Source: Bacteroidales bacterium (GTDB lineage: Bacteria; Bacteroidota; Bacteroidia; Bacteroidales; P3). Taken from it: a stretch of 64,000 bases of DNA. The DNA lies in assembly GCA_017480225.1 (NCBI GenBank), contig JAFVBB010000006.1, forward strand, positions 1 through 64,000. Direction: 5' to 3'. How positions within the stretch are numbered: the first letter of the stretch is position 1; every line of letters begins with the position of its first letter. This document shows positions 55,857-64,000 of this stretch, one piece after another. The position numbers were made by a program, and so were the translations under genes. Below the pieces are notes generated by a model. The model was not told where the DNA came from. It worked only from the letters and a program-made list of their open reading frames with translations, and made no database searches.

Positions 55857-56165
55857 TCACACTTTGATTTCAACCTCAACACCGCTGGGGAGCTCGAGCT
55901 TCATCAGAGCGTCGATGGTCTTGGCGCGATCATTAATCTCGATGTCCATCAAGCGCTTGTAGGTGTTGAGCTCGAACTGCTCGCGCGACTTCTTGTTGAC
56001 GAATGTCGAGCGGTTGACAGTAAAAATCTTTTTGTTGGTGGGCAGCGGGATAGGACCGTTGACCACAGCTCCGGTCATCTTCACGGTCTTCACAATCTTC
56101 TCGGCGCTCTTGTCGACGAGATTGTGGTCGTAAGATTTGAGCTTGATTCTGATTCTTTGACTCAT
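55857..56165 (-). CDS. rpsJ: 30S ribosomal protein S10
   Basis: The 102-residue protein ([40 protein letters not shown]) is S10, which also binds NusB in antitermination. It follows fusA by 13 bases, so the str and S10 segments are joined without tuf between them. Confidence 0.98.
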   Translation of the reverse strand: MSQRIRIKLKSYDHNLVDKSAEKIVKTVKMTGAVVNGPIPLPTNKKIFTVNRSTFVNKKSREQFELNTYKRLMDIEINDRAKTIDALMKLELPSGVEVEIKV

Positions 56166-56178
56166 TTGTTGTTATCTT

Positions 56179-58266
56179 TTAATTATTCTTATTCTTCAGT
56201 ATGGCCTCCTGCTGGTCGCGCGTAAGCTCGGCGTAATGGGAGAACTCCATGGTCGAGTTGGCGCGTCCGGAGGTGATGGTACGCAGCGAGGTAACGTAGC
56301 CGAACATCTGTTCCAGCGGCACCTTGGCATGGATTGCCTGCACACCCACCTTGGCGGTGATGCTCTCCAGCACGCCGCGGCGGCGGTTGAGGTCGCCAGT
56401 GACGTCGCCAACGTAAGCGTCGGGGGTGAGTACCTCCAGCTTCATGACCGGCTCAAGCAGCACAGGGTTGGCCTTGCGGCAGGCTGCCTTGAAGCCGATT
56501 TTGGCGCAGAGCTCGAAAGAAAGCTGGTCGCTGTCGACCGGGTGGAACGAGCCGTCTATGACCCTCACCTTCATCGAGTCCATCGGGTAGCCCGCAAGCA
56601 CGCCGTTCTGCATGGCCTCGCGGAATCCCTTCTCGATGGCAGGCATGAACTCCTTGGGGATGTTGCCGCCCTTCACCTCGTTGACAAACTGCAGACCCAT
56701 GACACCCTCGTCGGCCGGACCTATCTCGAACAGCACATCGGCAAACTTGCCCTTGCCACCAGTCTGCTTTTTGTAGACCTCGTGGTGCTGCACCGTGGTG
56801 GTGATGGCCTCCTTGTAGGCCACCTCCGGGCGGCCCTGGTTCACGTCGACGCCGAACTCGCGGCGCAGACGGTCGAGGATAATGTCAAGGTGAAGCTCAC
56901 CCATGCCGCTGATTACGGTCTGGCCGCTCACCTCGTCGGTCTTGACGCGGAAGGTGGGATCCTCCTCCACAAGCTTCATCAACGCGTTGGTCATCTTGTC
57001 CATGTCGGCCTGCGTGTGCGGCTCGACCGCGATGCTGATGACCGGCTCCGGGAACTTCATCGACTCCAGCACTATGGGGTGGTGCTCGTCGCAAAGCGTA
57101 TGGCCGGTCTTGATGTCCTTGAAGCCCACGGCCGCGCCGATGTCGCCAGCCTCGATGCGATCAAGCGGGTTCTGCTTGTTGGAGTGCATCTGCATGATGC
57201 GCGATATGCGCTCCTTCTTGCCAGTGTTGGCGTTGTACACGTACGAGCCACTCTCAAGCGAGCCGCTGTACACGCGGAAGAAGCACAGGCGGCCCACATA
57301 GGGGTCGGTGGCAATCTTGAACGCAAGCGCCGAGAACGGAGCCTTCACGTCGACATGGCGCACCTCGTCCTTCTCGGTTTTGGGGTTGACGCCCTCCACC
57401 TCGGGCTTGTCGAGCGGGCTGGGAAGGAAGGCAGCCACAGCATCGAGCAGTGTCTGCACCCCCTTGTTCTTGAAGGCCGACCCGCACATGACCGGGACAA
57501 TCTTGCGCGAGAGGGTGGCCTTCCTTATCTCGGCTATAATCTCCTCGGCGGTGATGCTGTCGGGGTCGTCGAAGAACTTCATCATAAGCTCCTCGTTCTC
57601 CTCGGCCACACCCTCGATGAGCTGCTGCCTGTACTCGGCCACGATGTCCTTCAAGTCGTCGGGCATGGGTATCTCCTCGAAGCGCTGGCCGTTGGAACTC
57701 TCGTCCCACACCAAGGCTTTGTTTGAGATGAGGTCGACCACGCCCTTGTAGAGCTCTTCCTGGCCGATGGGTATCTCAATGGGGATGGGGTTGGCACCGA
57801 GGCGCTCCTTAATCTGAGCCACCACCGAGAAGAAGTCGGCACCCGCGCGATCCATCTTGTTGATGAAGGCGATGCGGGGCACCTCGTACTTGTCGGCCTG
57901 GCGCCACACCGTCTCGCTCTGAGGCTCAACGCCGCCGACAGCGCAGAAGATGGCTATCGCGCCGTCGAGCACACGCAGCGACCGCTCCACCTCGACAGTG
58001 AAGTCGACGTGGCCCGGCGTATCGATGATGTTGTATTTGTAGCGGTTGTCGTGCCAGTCCCAATACACGGTGGTGGCGGCGGAGGTGATGGTAATGCCAC
58101 GCTCCTGCTCCTGCACCATCCAGTCCATAGTGGCACTCCCCTCGTGCGTCTCACCCAGCTTGTAGTTCTTGCCGGTGTAAAAAAGAATGCGCTCGGTCGT
58201 CGTCGTCTTGCCGGCGTCGATGTGGGCCATTATGCCGATGTTGCGTGTATATCTTAAGTCTGGCAT
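56179..58266 (-). CDS. fusA: elongation factor G
   Basis: Translocation GTPase. The 695 residues cover all five domains: G1 [10 protein letters not shown] near residue 15, switch [13 protein letters not shown]3 DTPGHVDF, G4 NKMDRAGA, then domain IV with [16 protein letters not shown] and domain V ending near RGRAN-type [14 protein letters not shown]. Full length; gene order rpsL-rpsG-fusA is the classical str operon. Confidence 0.98.
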   Translation of the reverse strand: MPDLRYTRNIGIMAHIDAGKTTTTERILFYTGKNYKLGETHEGSATMDWMVQEQERGITITSAATTVYWDWHDNRYKYNIIDTPGHVDFTVEVERSLRVLDGAIAIFCAVGGVEPQSETVWRQADKYEVPRIAFINKMDRAGADFFSVVAQIKERLGANPIPIEIPIGQEELYKGVVDLISNKALVWDESSNGQRFEEIPMPDDLKDIVAEYRQQLIEGVAEENEELMMKFFDDPDSITAEEIIAEIRKATLSRKIVPVMCGSAFKNKGVQTLLDAVAAFLPSPLDKPEVEGVNPKTEKDEVRHVDVKAPFSALAFKIATDPYVGRLCFFRVYSGSLESGSYVYNANTGKKERISRIMQMHSNKQNPLDRIEAGDIGAAVGFKDIKTGHTLCDEHHPIVLESMKFPEPVISIAVEPHTQADMDKMTNALMKLVEEDPTFRVKTDEVSGQTVISGMGELHLDIILDRLRREFGVDVNQGRPEVAYKEAITTTVQHHEVYKKQTGGKGKFADVLFEIGPADEGVMGLQFVNEVKGGNIPKEFMPAIEKGFREAMQNGVLAGYPMDSMKVRVIDGSFHPVDSDQLSFELCAKIGFKAACRKANPVLLEPVMKLEVLTPDAYVGDVTGDLNRRRGVLESITAKVGVQAIHAKVPLEQMFGYVTSLRTITSGRANSTMEFSHYAELTRDQQEAILKNKNN

Positions 58267-58317
58267 TCCTAACAGTTGCTGTCTTGTAGTTGTGGTTGTT
58301 GTTGTCGTGTTCAGTGG

Positions 58318-58785
58318 TTAGGCGCGGAAGTGCGAGAAGGCCTTGTTGGCGTCGGCCATGCGGTGTATGTCCTCCTTGCGCTTGAAGGCGGCACCCTCTT
58401 CCTTGTAGGCGGCCTGAATCTCGGCGGCCAGCTTGAGGGCCATCGTCTTCTCACTGCGCTTGCGCGAGAAACCGATGAGGTTCTTCATGCCGATGCTCTG
58501 CTTGCGCTCGGCGCGGATCTCGGTGGGGATCTGGAAGGTGGCGCCGCCGATGCGCTTGCTGCGCACCTCGACCGAGGGGGTCACATTGGCCAGAGCCTTC
58601 TTCCACACCTCGAGGCCGTCCTCCTTGGTGCGCTCGCTCACCACGTCGATTGCATCGTAGAAAATGCGGTAGGCGATGGTCTTCTTGCCACCCATCATGA
58701 GGTTGTTGACAAACTTGGTGACCATCACGTCGTTGTATTTGGGATCCGGAAGGATTATTCTCTTCTTGGGTTTAGCTTTTCTCAT
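58318..58785 (-). CDS. rpsG: 30S ribosomal protein S7
   Basis: Head-assembly protein of 155 residues with [40 protein letters not shown] and a shortened C-terminal end [13 protein letters not shown]. Between rpsL (42 bases) and fusA (51 bases). Confidence 0.98.
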   Translation of the reverse strand: MRKAKPKKRIILPDPKYNDVMVTKFVNNLMMGGKKTIAYRIFYDAIDVVSERTKEDGLEVWKKALANVTPSVEVRSKRIGGATFQIPTEIRAERKQSIGMKNLIGFSRKRSEKTMALKLAAEIQAAYKEEGAAFKRKEDIHRMADANKAFSHFRA

Positions 58786-58827
58786 TGCTATTAAAGGCTT
58801 TTAACTTTTAACAATCAACTTACAGTC

Positions 58828-59211
58828 TTACTTGCCGGCCTGTTTCGGACGCTTTGCGCCATACTTCGAGCGACGCTGGCGGCGGCCATCGACTCCGCTG
58901 GTGTCAAGGGCACCGCGGATGATGTGGTAACGCACGCCGGGGAGGTCCTTCACGCGGCCTCCGCGGATCATCACGATGGAGTGCTCCTGCAGGTTGTGAC
59001 CCTCGCCCGGAATGTAGGCGTTGACCTCCTTGCCATTGGTCAGACGGACACGCGCCACTTTGCGCATGGCCGAGTTAGGCTTCTTGGGGGTGGTGGTGTA
59101 AACGCGCGTGCAAACACCGCGGCGCTGCGGGCAGCTGTCGAGGGCAGGAGACTTGCTCTTGTACTCCATCTGCTGACGACCTTTGCGAACTAATTGCTGA
59201 ATTGTTGGCAT
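58828..59211 (-). CDS. rpsL: 30S ribosomal protein S12
   Basis: Decoding-centre protein of 127 residues, first gene of the superoperon. The streptomycin-relevant lysines appear in [18 protein letters not shown] (Lys of KPNSA, wild type) and the second site in [28 protein letters not shown] is the family start. Confidence 0.98.
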   Translation of the reverse strand: MPTIQQLVRKGRQQMEYKSKSPALDSCPQRRGVCTRVYTTTPKKPNSAMRKVARVRLTNGKEVNAYIPGEGHNLQEHSIVMIRGGRVKDLPGVRYHIIRGALDTSGVDGRRQRRSKYGAKRPKQAGK

Positions 59212-59288
59212 TTCTTTGTCGGTTATTTTTACTTTGTTACTTGATTATCAACTTATTCTACGGGCACAATGCTCCCATATTCGAACTG

Positions 59289-59319
59289 CAAAGTTACGCA
59301 CTTTTCCACAACCGGCAAA
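59289..59319 (-). promoter_or_regulatory. promoter of the str-S10-spc-alpha superoperon
   Basis: On the minus strand TAACTTTG (59289-59296) and TTTG (59316-59319) with the optimal 19-base spacing. The start of transcription would be near 59282, giving a leader of about 70 bases to the rpsL ATG. This is the only clear promoter seen for the 33-gene run. Confidence 0.75.
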
Positions 59320-59481
59320 GCATGTGCCAATGATTTGATACCTAAAAAAAGTTAAAATCTTCGCGCGGCATTGCAACACAACGATTTACGCTCGCAAAAA
59401 ATTCAGATACAGCCTCTATGCCGCGGAAGTTATCAACACCCCGCCAGCCGTCGCCACAGTGCTCCCTGCGAAGCGCCAGGG

Positions 59482-59595
59482 CCGCCTGTTCTCCGATTGA
59501 TATCCGATTGATATCCGATTGTTCTTCGATTGTTCTACGATACAAAATCGAAGAACAATCGAAGAACAATCGGAGAACAATCGAAGAACAGACGG
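59482..59595. repeat. dispersed 11-bp-unit palindrome, copy 4
   Basis: Upstream of the rpsL promoter. The right arm (59546-59595) equals that of copies 2 and 3. The left arm (59482-59541) has one extra 11-bp unit and two diverged units (GATTGATATCC twice), still in register. Left flank GCGCCAGGGC as in copy 1; right flank TGTTGATATTGCCTTGACGCC, then CTTTCGACTGG...GTTACAAA, similar to the outer flank of copy 1. Confidence 0.9.
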
Positions 59596-59823
59596 TGTTG
59601 ATATTGCCTTGACGCCTCTTTCGACTGGCTTTCAAAGTGTTACAAAATAGCACCTCCACAACCATCTGTAAATGAACACATCACAAGTCTGCGACGCGCC
59701 GATTTCATCTTGTTTTCCCTGCCCGGAACCGCCAAATGTTAAATTTTCAGCCATGCGCAATAAAGCGGCGGCGGGGGCGTTTTGAGGGCGTAGATAATGA
59801 AAAGTTGAACCAACAAGGCGCGT
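59596..59823. other. intergenic region without recognisable gene
   Basis: After the outer flank of palindrome copy 4 (to about 59646) the sequence shows no coding character and no RNA gene that I recognise. A TAGATAATG stretch at ~59791 does not match the TAnnTTTG promoter. Confidence 0.55.
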
Positions 59824-59979
59824 ATGATGCAACACTACTACTCCTATGGCCAGGCCGAGCCTCAACCGGCCGAAGCAACACTGCCCTCGGAGCAGACCAT
59901 CCGCACCATACTTGACTTCGCGCGCAGCTACCAGTCGGTGGTTGTCGACGGGGTGAGGATTGACATCTACCTCAATTAG
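59824..59979 (+). CDS. small conserved hypothetical protein (51 residues)
   Basis: ATG 59824 (or the next codon) to TAG 59979 gives MMQHYYSYGQAEPQ, then PSEQTIRTILDFARSYQSVV and VDGVRIDIYLN. The pattern Pro-Ser-x-x-Thr-[ILV]-x-x-ILxFAR-x-Y followed by a short strand ending in LN resembles very small proteins seen across Bacteroidales genomes; I recall this pattern but cannot name a family or function. Reading-frame composition matches neighbouring genes. No clear promoter is visible. Confidence 0.6.
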   Translation: MMQHYYSYGQAEPQPAEATLPSEQTIRTILDFARSYQSVVVDGVRIDIYLN

Positions 59980-59993
59980 GGGGCAGGAGGCAC

Positions 59994-60049
59994 AACGCGG
60001 CGGCGACCGTCATTCCGACTGTGTCGGAAGAGGCGGTCGCCGCTGCGTT
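59994..60049. other. long two-tier hairpin between convergent genes
   Basis: Outer stem of 16 bp with one mismatch (59994-60009 with 60034-60049, AACGCGGCGGCGACCG) enclosing an inner 7-bp stem (TTCCGAC 60013-60019 with GTCGGAA 60023-60029). It sits 14 bases after the small gene and 19 bases after the manC end on the other strand. No T-tract follows on either side, so it could be a weak bidirectional terminator or a stabilising 3' stem. Confidence 0.7.
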
Positions 60050-60068
60050 ATGCTGTCAGGGGCGGCGG

Positions 60069-61118
60069 TCAGAGCCGCTCCACCCAGTGCTTTATCTGCT
60101 GCTCGTCGTCGAGGCGGCACACCAGCAGCGAGTGGTCGCGCAAGGCCACGAGGCAGCGGTCGAGCCCCTGCACCACGGCCTCATAGCCGGGCTCGATGTT
60201 GACCACGCTGGCCGTAGTGCCCTCGAGCACCGCGCGGCCCTGCACGGCGTTGCCCGCGGCGTCGTGAACGGCGTGGGTGTAGAGCGAGCCCCACGTGCCG
60301 ATGTCGCTCCAGCCGAAGTCGGCGCACATTGTGTAGCGGTCGCCGGAGCGCTCCATGATGCCGTAGTCGATGCTGATGTTCTCGCACTGGGCGAACTGGC
60401 GGTCGATGAAGGCCTGCTCGGCGTCGGTGCCGTAGAGGCCGTGCCCTTGGTCGAAGAGGTCGGCCATGGCCGGAAGGAAGCGCCGGAAAGAGTCGACGAT
60501 GGCGTCGGTGCTCCAGATGAAGATGCCCGAGTTCCAGTAGTAGTTTCCAGCCTCGACGAAGCGGCGCGCATTGTCGAGGTCGGGCTTTTCCTTGAAGCTG
60601 GCCACAGGCACAATGCCGCCCTGGCCGGCGCCGTGCTCCACCTCGATGTAGCCGTAGCCTGTCTCCGGACGCGACGGCTTGATGCCGATGGTCATCAGTG
60701 CCTTGCGGTCAGCCTCGACAAAGTCGAGCCCCTGCCCCACCACGCGCTGGAACTCGGCCTCGTTGGTCACCAGGTGGTCGGCCGGGGTGACCACCACGCT
60801 TGCCTCGCGGCAACGCGAGAGGATGCGCCAGGTGGCGTAGGCTATGCATGGGGCCGTGTTGCGGCGCATGGGCTCGCAGAGCACCTGGCTGGCGTCGAGC
60901 TCGGGCAGCTGCTCGAGCACCAGCTGGCGGTAGGCGGCGTTGGTGACCACCAGGAAGCGCGAGGCCGGCACTATGGGCAGGAAGCGCTCGAAGGTGGCGC
61001 GGATGAAGCTCTTGCCGGTGCCCAGCACGTCGAGGAACTGCTTGGGGCGCCCGGTCTTGCTCAAAGGCCAGAAGCGGCTGCCTATGCCGCCGGCCATGAT
61101 GACGCAGTATCTTTCCAT
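60069..61118 (-). CDS. manC: mannose-1-phosphate guanylyltransferase
   Basis: Makes GDP-mannose from mannose-1-phosphate and GTP for cell-surface glycans. The 349-residue protein starts MERYCVIMAGGIGSRFWPLS, the nucleotidyltransferase signature, with PKQFLDVLG, the VVTPADHLV metal/base motif, GYIEVEHG and FKEKPD. The C-terminal isomerase domain of bifunctional ManC/AlgA enzymes is absent. An ATG at 61133 would add five residues; the long upstream open frame overlaps lptB and is not used. Follows lptB closely (at most 19 bases). Confidence 0.93.
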   Translation of the reverse strand: MERYCVIMAGGIGSRFWPLSKTGRPKQFLDVLGTGKSFIRATFERFLPIVPASRFLVVTNAAYRQLVLEQLPELDASQVLCEPMRRNTAPCIAYATWRILSRCREASVVVTPADHLVTNEAEFQRVVGQGLDFVEADRKALMTIGIKPSRPETGYGYIEVEHGAGQGGIVPVASFKEKPDLDNARRFVEAGNYYWNSGIFIWSTDAIVDSFRRFLPAMADLFDQGHGLYGTDAEQAFIDRQFAQCENISIDYGIMERSGDRYTMCADFGWSDIGTWGSLYTHAVHDAAGNAVQGRAVLEGTTASVVNIEPGYEAVVQGLDRCLVALRDHSLLVCRLDDEQQIKHWVERL

Positions 61119-61137
61119 ATCGTTGGTTTGCATTTGG

Positions 61138-61962
61138 TTATATTTCCACAGTCTTTGCGCGGCGCAGCTCGAAGTCGCGGCCGAGGTACTTCTCGCGCAC
61201 GTCGGGGTCGGCGGCCATGCGCTCGGGGGTGCCGTGGTGCAGCACGGAGCCCTCGTAGAGCAGGTAGGCCCGGTCGGTGATGGCCAGGGTCTCGCGCACG
61301 TTGTGGTCGGTGATGAGTATGCCGATGTTGCGCTCCTTGAGGTGGGCCACAATGTCCTGTATGTCCTGCACTGCAATGGGGTCGACGCCCGCGAAGGGCT
61401 CGTCGAGGAGGAGGAACAGAGGGTCGCCCGCCAGGGCGCGTGCGATCTCCGTGCGGCGGCGCTCGCCGCCGCTCAGCTGTATCCCCTTGCTGCGGCGTAT
61501 GTGCTGCAGGCGGAACTCGTCGAGGAGCGACTCCAGCTTGGCGCGACGCTGCTCGCGGTCGAGGTCGTTCCGGAACTCGAGTATGGAGCCGATGTTGTCC
61601 TCCACGCTCATCTGGCGGAAGACGGAGGCCTCCTGCGCCAGGTAGCCCACGCCGAGCTGCGCGCGGCGGTATTGTGGCATCCCCGTGATGCGGAGGCTGA
61701 AGGGGCTGCCGTCGGCGGGGCGCGAGGCACCGCGCTCGGCAAAGGCCGGGTGGCTGTGGTCGGCGTCGCAGGTGCTCTGCATGTAGACCTCACCCTCGTT
61801 GGGCTTGATGATGCCGACGACCATGTAGAACGTGGTGGTCTTACCCGCGCCGTTGGGACCCAGCAGGCCGACGATCTCGCCCTGGCTCACTTCGACCGAA
61901 ACGCGGTTGACGACGGTGCGCTTGCGGTAGACCTTGACAACGTTGTCTGTGTAAAGCTTCAT
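61138..61962 (-). CDS. lptB: LPS export ABC transporter ATPase LptB, with insertion
   Basis: Cytoplasmic ATPase of LptB2FGC, powering LPS transport to the outer membrane. The 274 residues have Walker A GPNGAGKTT (about 35-43), the Q-loop GYLAQEASVFR, signature LSGGERRR, Walker B LLLDEPFAGVD and switch H in ITDHNV. Between the EGEVYMQ strand and the RRAQLGVGYLAQE stretch lies an insertion of about 25 residues (DADHSHPAFAERGASRPADG) not present in typical LptB, which places a longer loop ahead of the Q-loop. Confidence 0.93.
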   Translation of the reverse strand: MKLYTDNVVKVYRKRTVVNRVSVEVSQGEIVGLLGPNGAGKTTTFYMVVGIIKPNEGEVYMQSTCDADHSHPAFAERGASRPADGSPFSLRITGMPQYRRAQLGVGYLAQEASVFRQMSVEDNIGSILEFRNDLDREQRRAKLESLLDEFRLQHIRRSKGIQLSGGERRRTEIARALAGDPLFLLLDEPFAGVDPIAVQDIQDIVAHLKERNIGILITDHNVRETLAITDRAYLLYEGSVLHHGTPERMAADPDVREKYLGRDFELRRAKTVEI

Positions 61963-62121
61963 TTGGGAATGTGATTGTGAAGCAAAAAGACGCCCGCGGC
62001 ACGGCGAAGACCGCCCCGCAGAGTGAGGGGCAGGGCGCGCGGCACCATTTTTATCGGCGCCCTATCTGGCTTGTTATGAGAACCATTGGAACCCATCGTG
62101 CCTCGAAGCGGCATTTTTTAT

Positions 62122-62152
62122 TTTGCCGTTTGAACGTTTTTTGTTATCTTTG
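62122..62152 (+). promoter_or_regulatory. promoter of recQ
   Basis: TATCTTTG (62145-62152) with TTTG (62122-62125), 19 bases apart. The leader to ATG 62202 is about 45 bases. Confidence 0.7.
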
Positions 62153-62201
62153 TAAATCAAAACGCATAACGCACCTCGCGGCTTGATTATTGCACGACAA
62201 A

Positions 62202-64000
62202 ATGAAAGATTTACGCACATATCTGAAAGAAATATTCGGGTTCGACAAGTTCAAGGGCGACCAGGAGGCCATAATACAGAGCCTGCTCGACGGACACGAC
62301 ACGTTTGTCATCATGCCCACCGGCGGCGGCAAGAGCATGTGCTACCAGCTGCCCGCCATGATACTTGAGGGCACCGCCATAGTGGTGTCGCCCCTCATTG
62401 CGCTGATGAAGAACCAGGTCGACGCCGTGCGCTACACGTCGGGCACAAACGACGTGGCCCACTTTCTGAACTCGTCGCTCTCGCGCGTGCAGCAGAACGA
62501 GGTGAAAGAGGCCCTGCTCGCGGGCGACACAAAGTTGCTCTACGTGGCGCCCGAGACCCTCTCGAAGGAAGAGACCGTCGAACTGCTGCGGCAAATCAAG
62601 GTGTCGTTCTTCGCCATCGACGAGGCTCACTGCATATCGGAGTGGGGGCACGACTTCCGCCCCGAGTACCGCAGGCTGCGCGAGGCGATAAAGGCCATCA
62701 ACGACGGCGTGCCGATACTCACCCTCACTGCCTCGGCCACGCCGAAGGTGCAGCAGGACATCATAAAGAACCTCGGCATGGAGAACGCAAACACCTTCGT
62801 GTCGTCGTTCAACCGGCCCAACCTGTACTACGAGGTGCGCCCCAAGCCGTCGGACCCGATGGTGCTGCACAAGGAGATAATACGCTACATCAAGGAGAAC
62901 CCCGGCAAGAGCGGCATAATCTACTGCCTGACGCGCAAGCGCGTGGAAGACCTGGCCGCGCTGCTGGCAATCAACGGCATCAACGCCCTGCCCTACCACG
63001 CCGGGCTCGACAACAAGGTGAGGGCCGAGAACCAGGACAAGTTCCTCACCGAGGAGGTGGACATCATTGTGGCCACCATAGCCTTCGGCATGGGCATAGA
63101 CAAGCCTGACGTGCGCTTCGTCATACACTACGACATACCCAAAAGCATCGAGGGCTACTATCAGGAGACCGGCCGCGCCGGGCGCGACGGCGGCGAGGGG
63201 CGCTGCATAGCCTTCTACAGCGAGCAGGACGTGGAGCGACTCTACAAGTTCTTCGCCGACAAGAACGCCGCCGAGCAGGAGATGGCCAGGCAGCTGGTGC
63301 AGGAGATGGTGGGCTACGCAGAAAGCTCGGCCTGCAGGCGACTGAACATACTGCGCTATTTCGGCGAGGACTACACCGCCCCCTACTGCGGCAACTGCGA
63401 CAACTGCCTGCACCCGCGTCCACGCGTGGAGGCAAAGGAGGAGATGGTGCTGGCGCTTGAGACAATAATGGCCATGAAGCAGGCCTTCAAGCCGAAAGAC
63501 ATCGTGGAGGTGCTGCTCGGCAAGCGGGGCTCGAACACCCGCACCTACAACCTGGACCGGCTGGAGCAGTTCGGTGCCGGCGCCGACCACAACGAGCTCT
63601 TCTGGAAAGCGGTGTTGCGGCAGTCGGTGTTCGAGGGGTTCACTCAGAAGGAGATTGAGCAATACGGGGTGCTGAAACTGACGCCGGCCGGCCACAAGTT
63701 CATCAAGAGCCCGCACAGCCTGACGGTCACACCCGACCACGACTACAGCGGCACCGCCGAGGAAGAGGATGAGGAGGTGATGGCCACCTCGGCGGCAGCC
63801 AGCGCGGCAGGCGACGAGGCCCTGTATGTGCAGCTGAAAAGCCTGCGCCGCTCCATTGCCACGCGCGAGAAGATACCGGCCTATGCCATATTCGAGGACA
63901 CCTCGCTGAAAGACATGACCCTGCAGTACCCCTGCAGCGTGGAAGAGTTGTCGCACTGCCAGGGCGTGGGCATCGCCAAGGCTCAGAAACACGGCAAGCC
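62202..64000 (+). CDS. recQ: ATP-dependent DNA helicase RecQ, 3' end outside window
   Basis: 3'-5' DNA helicase in recombination and fork repair. The visible 599 codons hold motif I MPTGGGKSMCYQLPA (near 39), the DEAH-like box IDEAHCISEWGHDFRPEY, motif VI QETGRAGRDG, the zinc-binding cysteines of the RQC domain (CGNCDNC and the upstream CRR), the winged-helix part and the beginning of the HRDC domain (ALYVQLKSLRRSIATREKIP). RecQ of this type is about 700-730 residues, so roughly the last 120 are missing. Acidic stretch EEEDEEV marks the RQC-HRDC linker. Confidence 0.96.
   Translation, partial: MKDLRTYLKEIFGFDKFKGDQEAIIQSLLDGHDTFVIMPTGGGKSMCYQLPAMILEGTAIVVSPLIALMKNQVDAVRYTSGTNDVAHFLNSSLSRVQQNEVKEALLAGDTKLLYVAPETLSKEETVELLRQIKVSFFAIDEAHCISEWGHDFRPEYRRLREAIKAINDGVPILTLTASATPKVQQDIIKNLGMENANTFVSSFNRPNLYYEVRPKPSDPMVLHKEIIRYIKENPGKSGIIYCLTRKRVEDLAALLAINGINALPYHAGLDNKVRAENQDKFLTEEVDIIVATIAFGMGIDKPDVRFVIHYDIPKSIEGYYQETGRAGRDGGEGRCIAFYSEQDVERLYKFFADKNAAEQEMARQLVQEMVGYAESSACRRLNILRYFGEDYTAPYCGNCDNCLHPRPRVEAKEEMVLALETIMAMKQAFKPKDIVEVLLGKRGSNTRTYNLDRLEQFGAGADHNELFWKAVLRQSVFEGFTQKEIEQYGVLKLTPAGHKFIKSPHSLTVTPDHDYSGTAEEEDEEVMATSAAASAAGDEALYVQLKSLRRSIATREKIPAYAIFEDTSLKDMTLQYPCSVEELSHCQGVGIAKAQKHGK

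Noticed and set aside
55857..58266. Absence of tuf after fusA as an anomaly
   Set aside because: To my knowledge fusA-rpsJ adjacency is common in Bacteroidota, with tuf located elsewhere.
62211..63992. Minus-strand open frame of 593 codons opposite recQ
   Set aside because: RecQ motifs are clear on the plus strand; this is the complement.

Overview
The window is chromosomal DNA from a GC-rich member of the Bacteroidales (phylum Bacteroidota). Pointers to this are: promoters of the TAnnTTTG (-7) / TTTG (-33) type, two secreted proteins with the C-terminal sorting domain of the type IX secretion system (T9SS), an S46 dipeptidyl-peptidase, a Bacteroidota-type dcw cluster headed by mraZ-rsmH, an FtsZ ending in an NPFVHKNTD-like tail, and almost no Shine-Dalgarno sequences. 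The genus cannot be read from this alone.

Layout. 1-3045: a secreted beta-helix-like protein (cut by the window edge), mnmA and an EamA-type exporter. 3129-19154: one dcw (division and cell wall) cluster on the minus strand, in transcription order mraZ, rsmH, ftsL, ftsI (PASTA-tailed), murE, mraY, a MurD C-terminal-domain-only gene, ftsW, murG, murC, ftsQ, ftsA, a divergent FtsZ paralogue, ftsZ, then a strong terminator. 19997-25883 (plus): S46 peptidase, an rpoN gene fused in frame to a secreted M23 peptidase, ribH, fmt. 26007-32723: HU, rlmD, rpmH, a TPR-like protein, secG, a RecD/Pif1-like helicase, an acyltransferase with gpsA. 33228-40315: a T9SS repeat adhesin, apbE, yicC, and a convergent second T9SS protein. 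40851-59211: the complete str-S10-spc-alpha superoperon on the minus strand (rpsL to rplQ, 33 genes including fusA, secY, map, infA, rpoA). 59824-64000: a 51-residue protein, lptB-manC, and the first 599 codons of recQ.

What stands out. (1) Within an otherwise canonical dcw cluster, two positions carry degenerate relatives of core enzymes. One is an FtsZ-like protein between ftsA and ftsZ whose T7-loop catalytic aspartates and GGGTGTG signature are altered. The other, in the murD position, is a 179-residue protein that is only the C-terminal MurD domain and has lost key D-Glu-site residues, yet it keeps the ATGA coupling to ftsW. (2) Sigma-54 (RpoN) runs without a stop into the signal peptide and catalytic domain of a LytM/M23 peptidase. 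(3) Four dispersed copies of a long palindrome built from 11-bp units (GAAGAACAATC), one of them a perfect 50-bp inverted repeat, lie in intergenic regions; a different hairpin with the same 11-bp period lies upstream of the S46 gene. Everything else reads as ordinary housekeeping content. No tRNA, rRNA, CRISPR array, insertion sequence or prophage was recognised.
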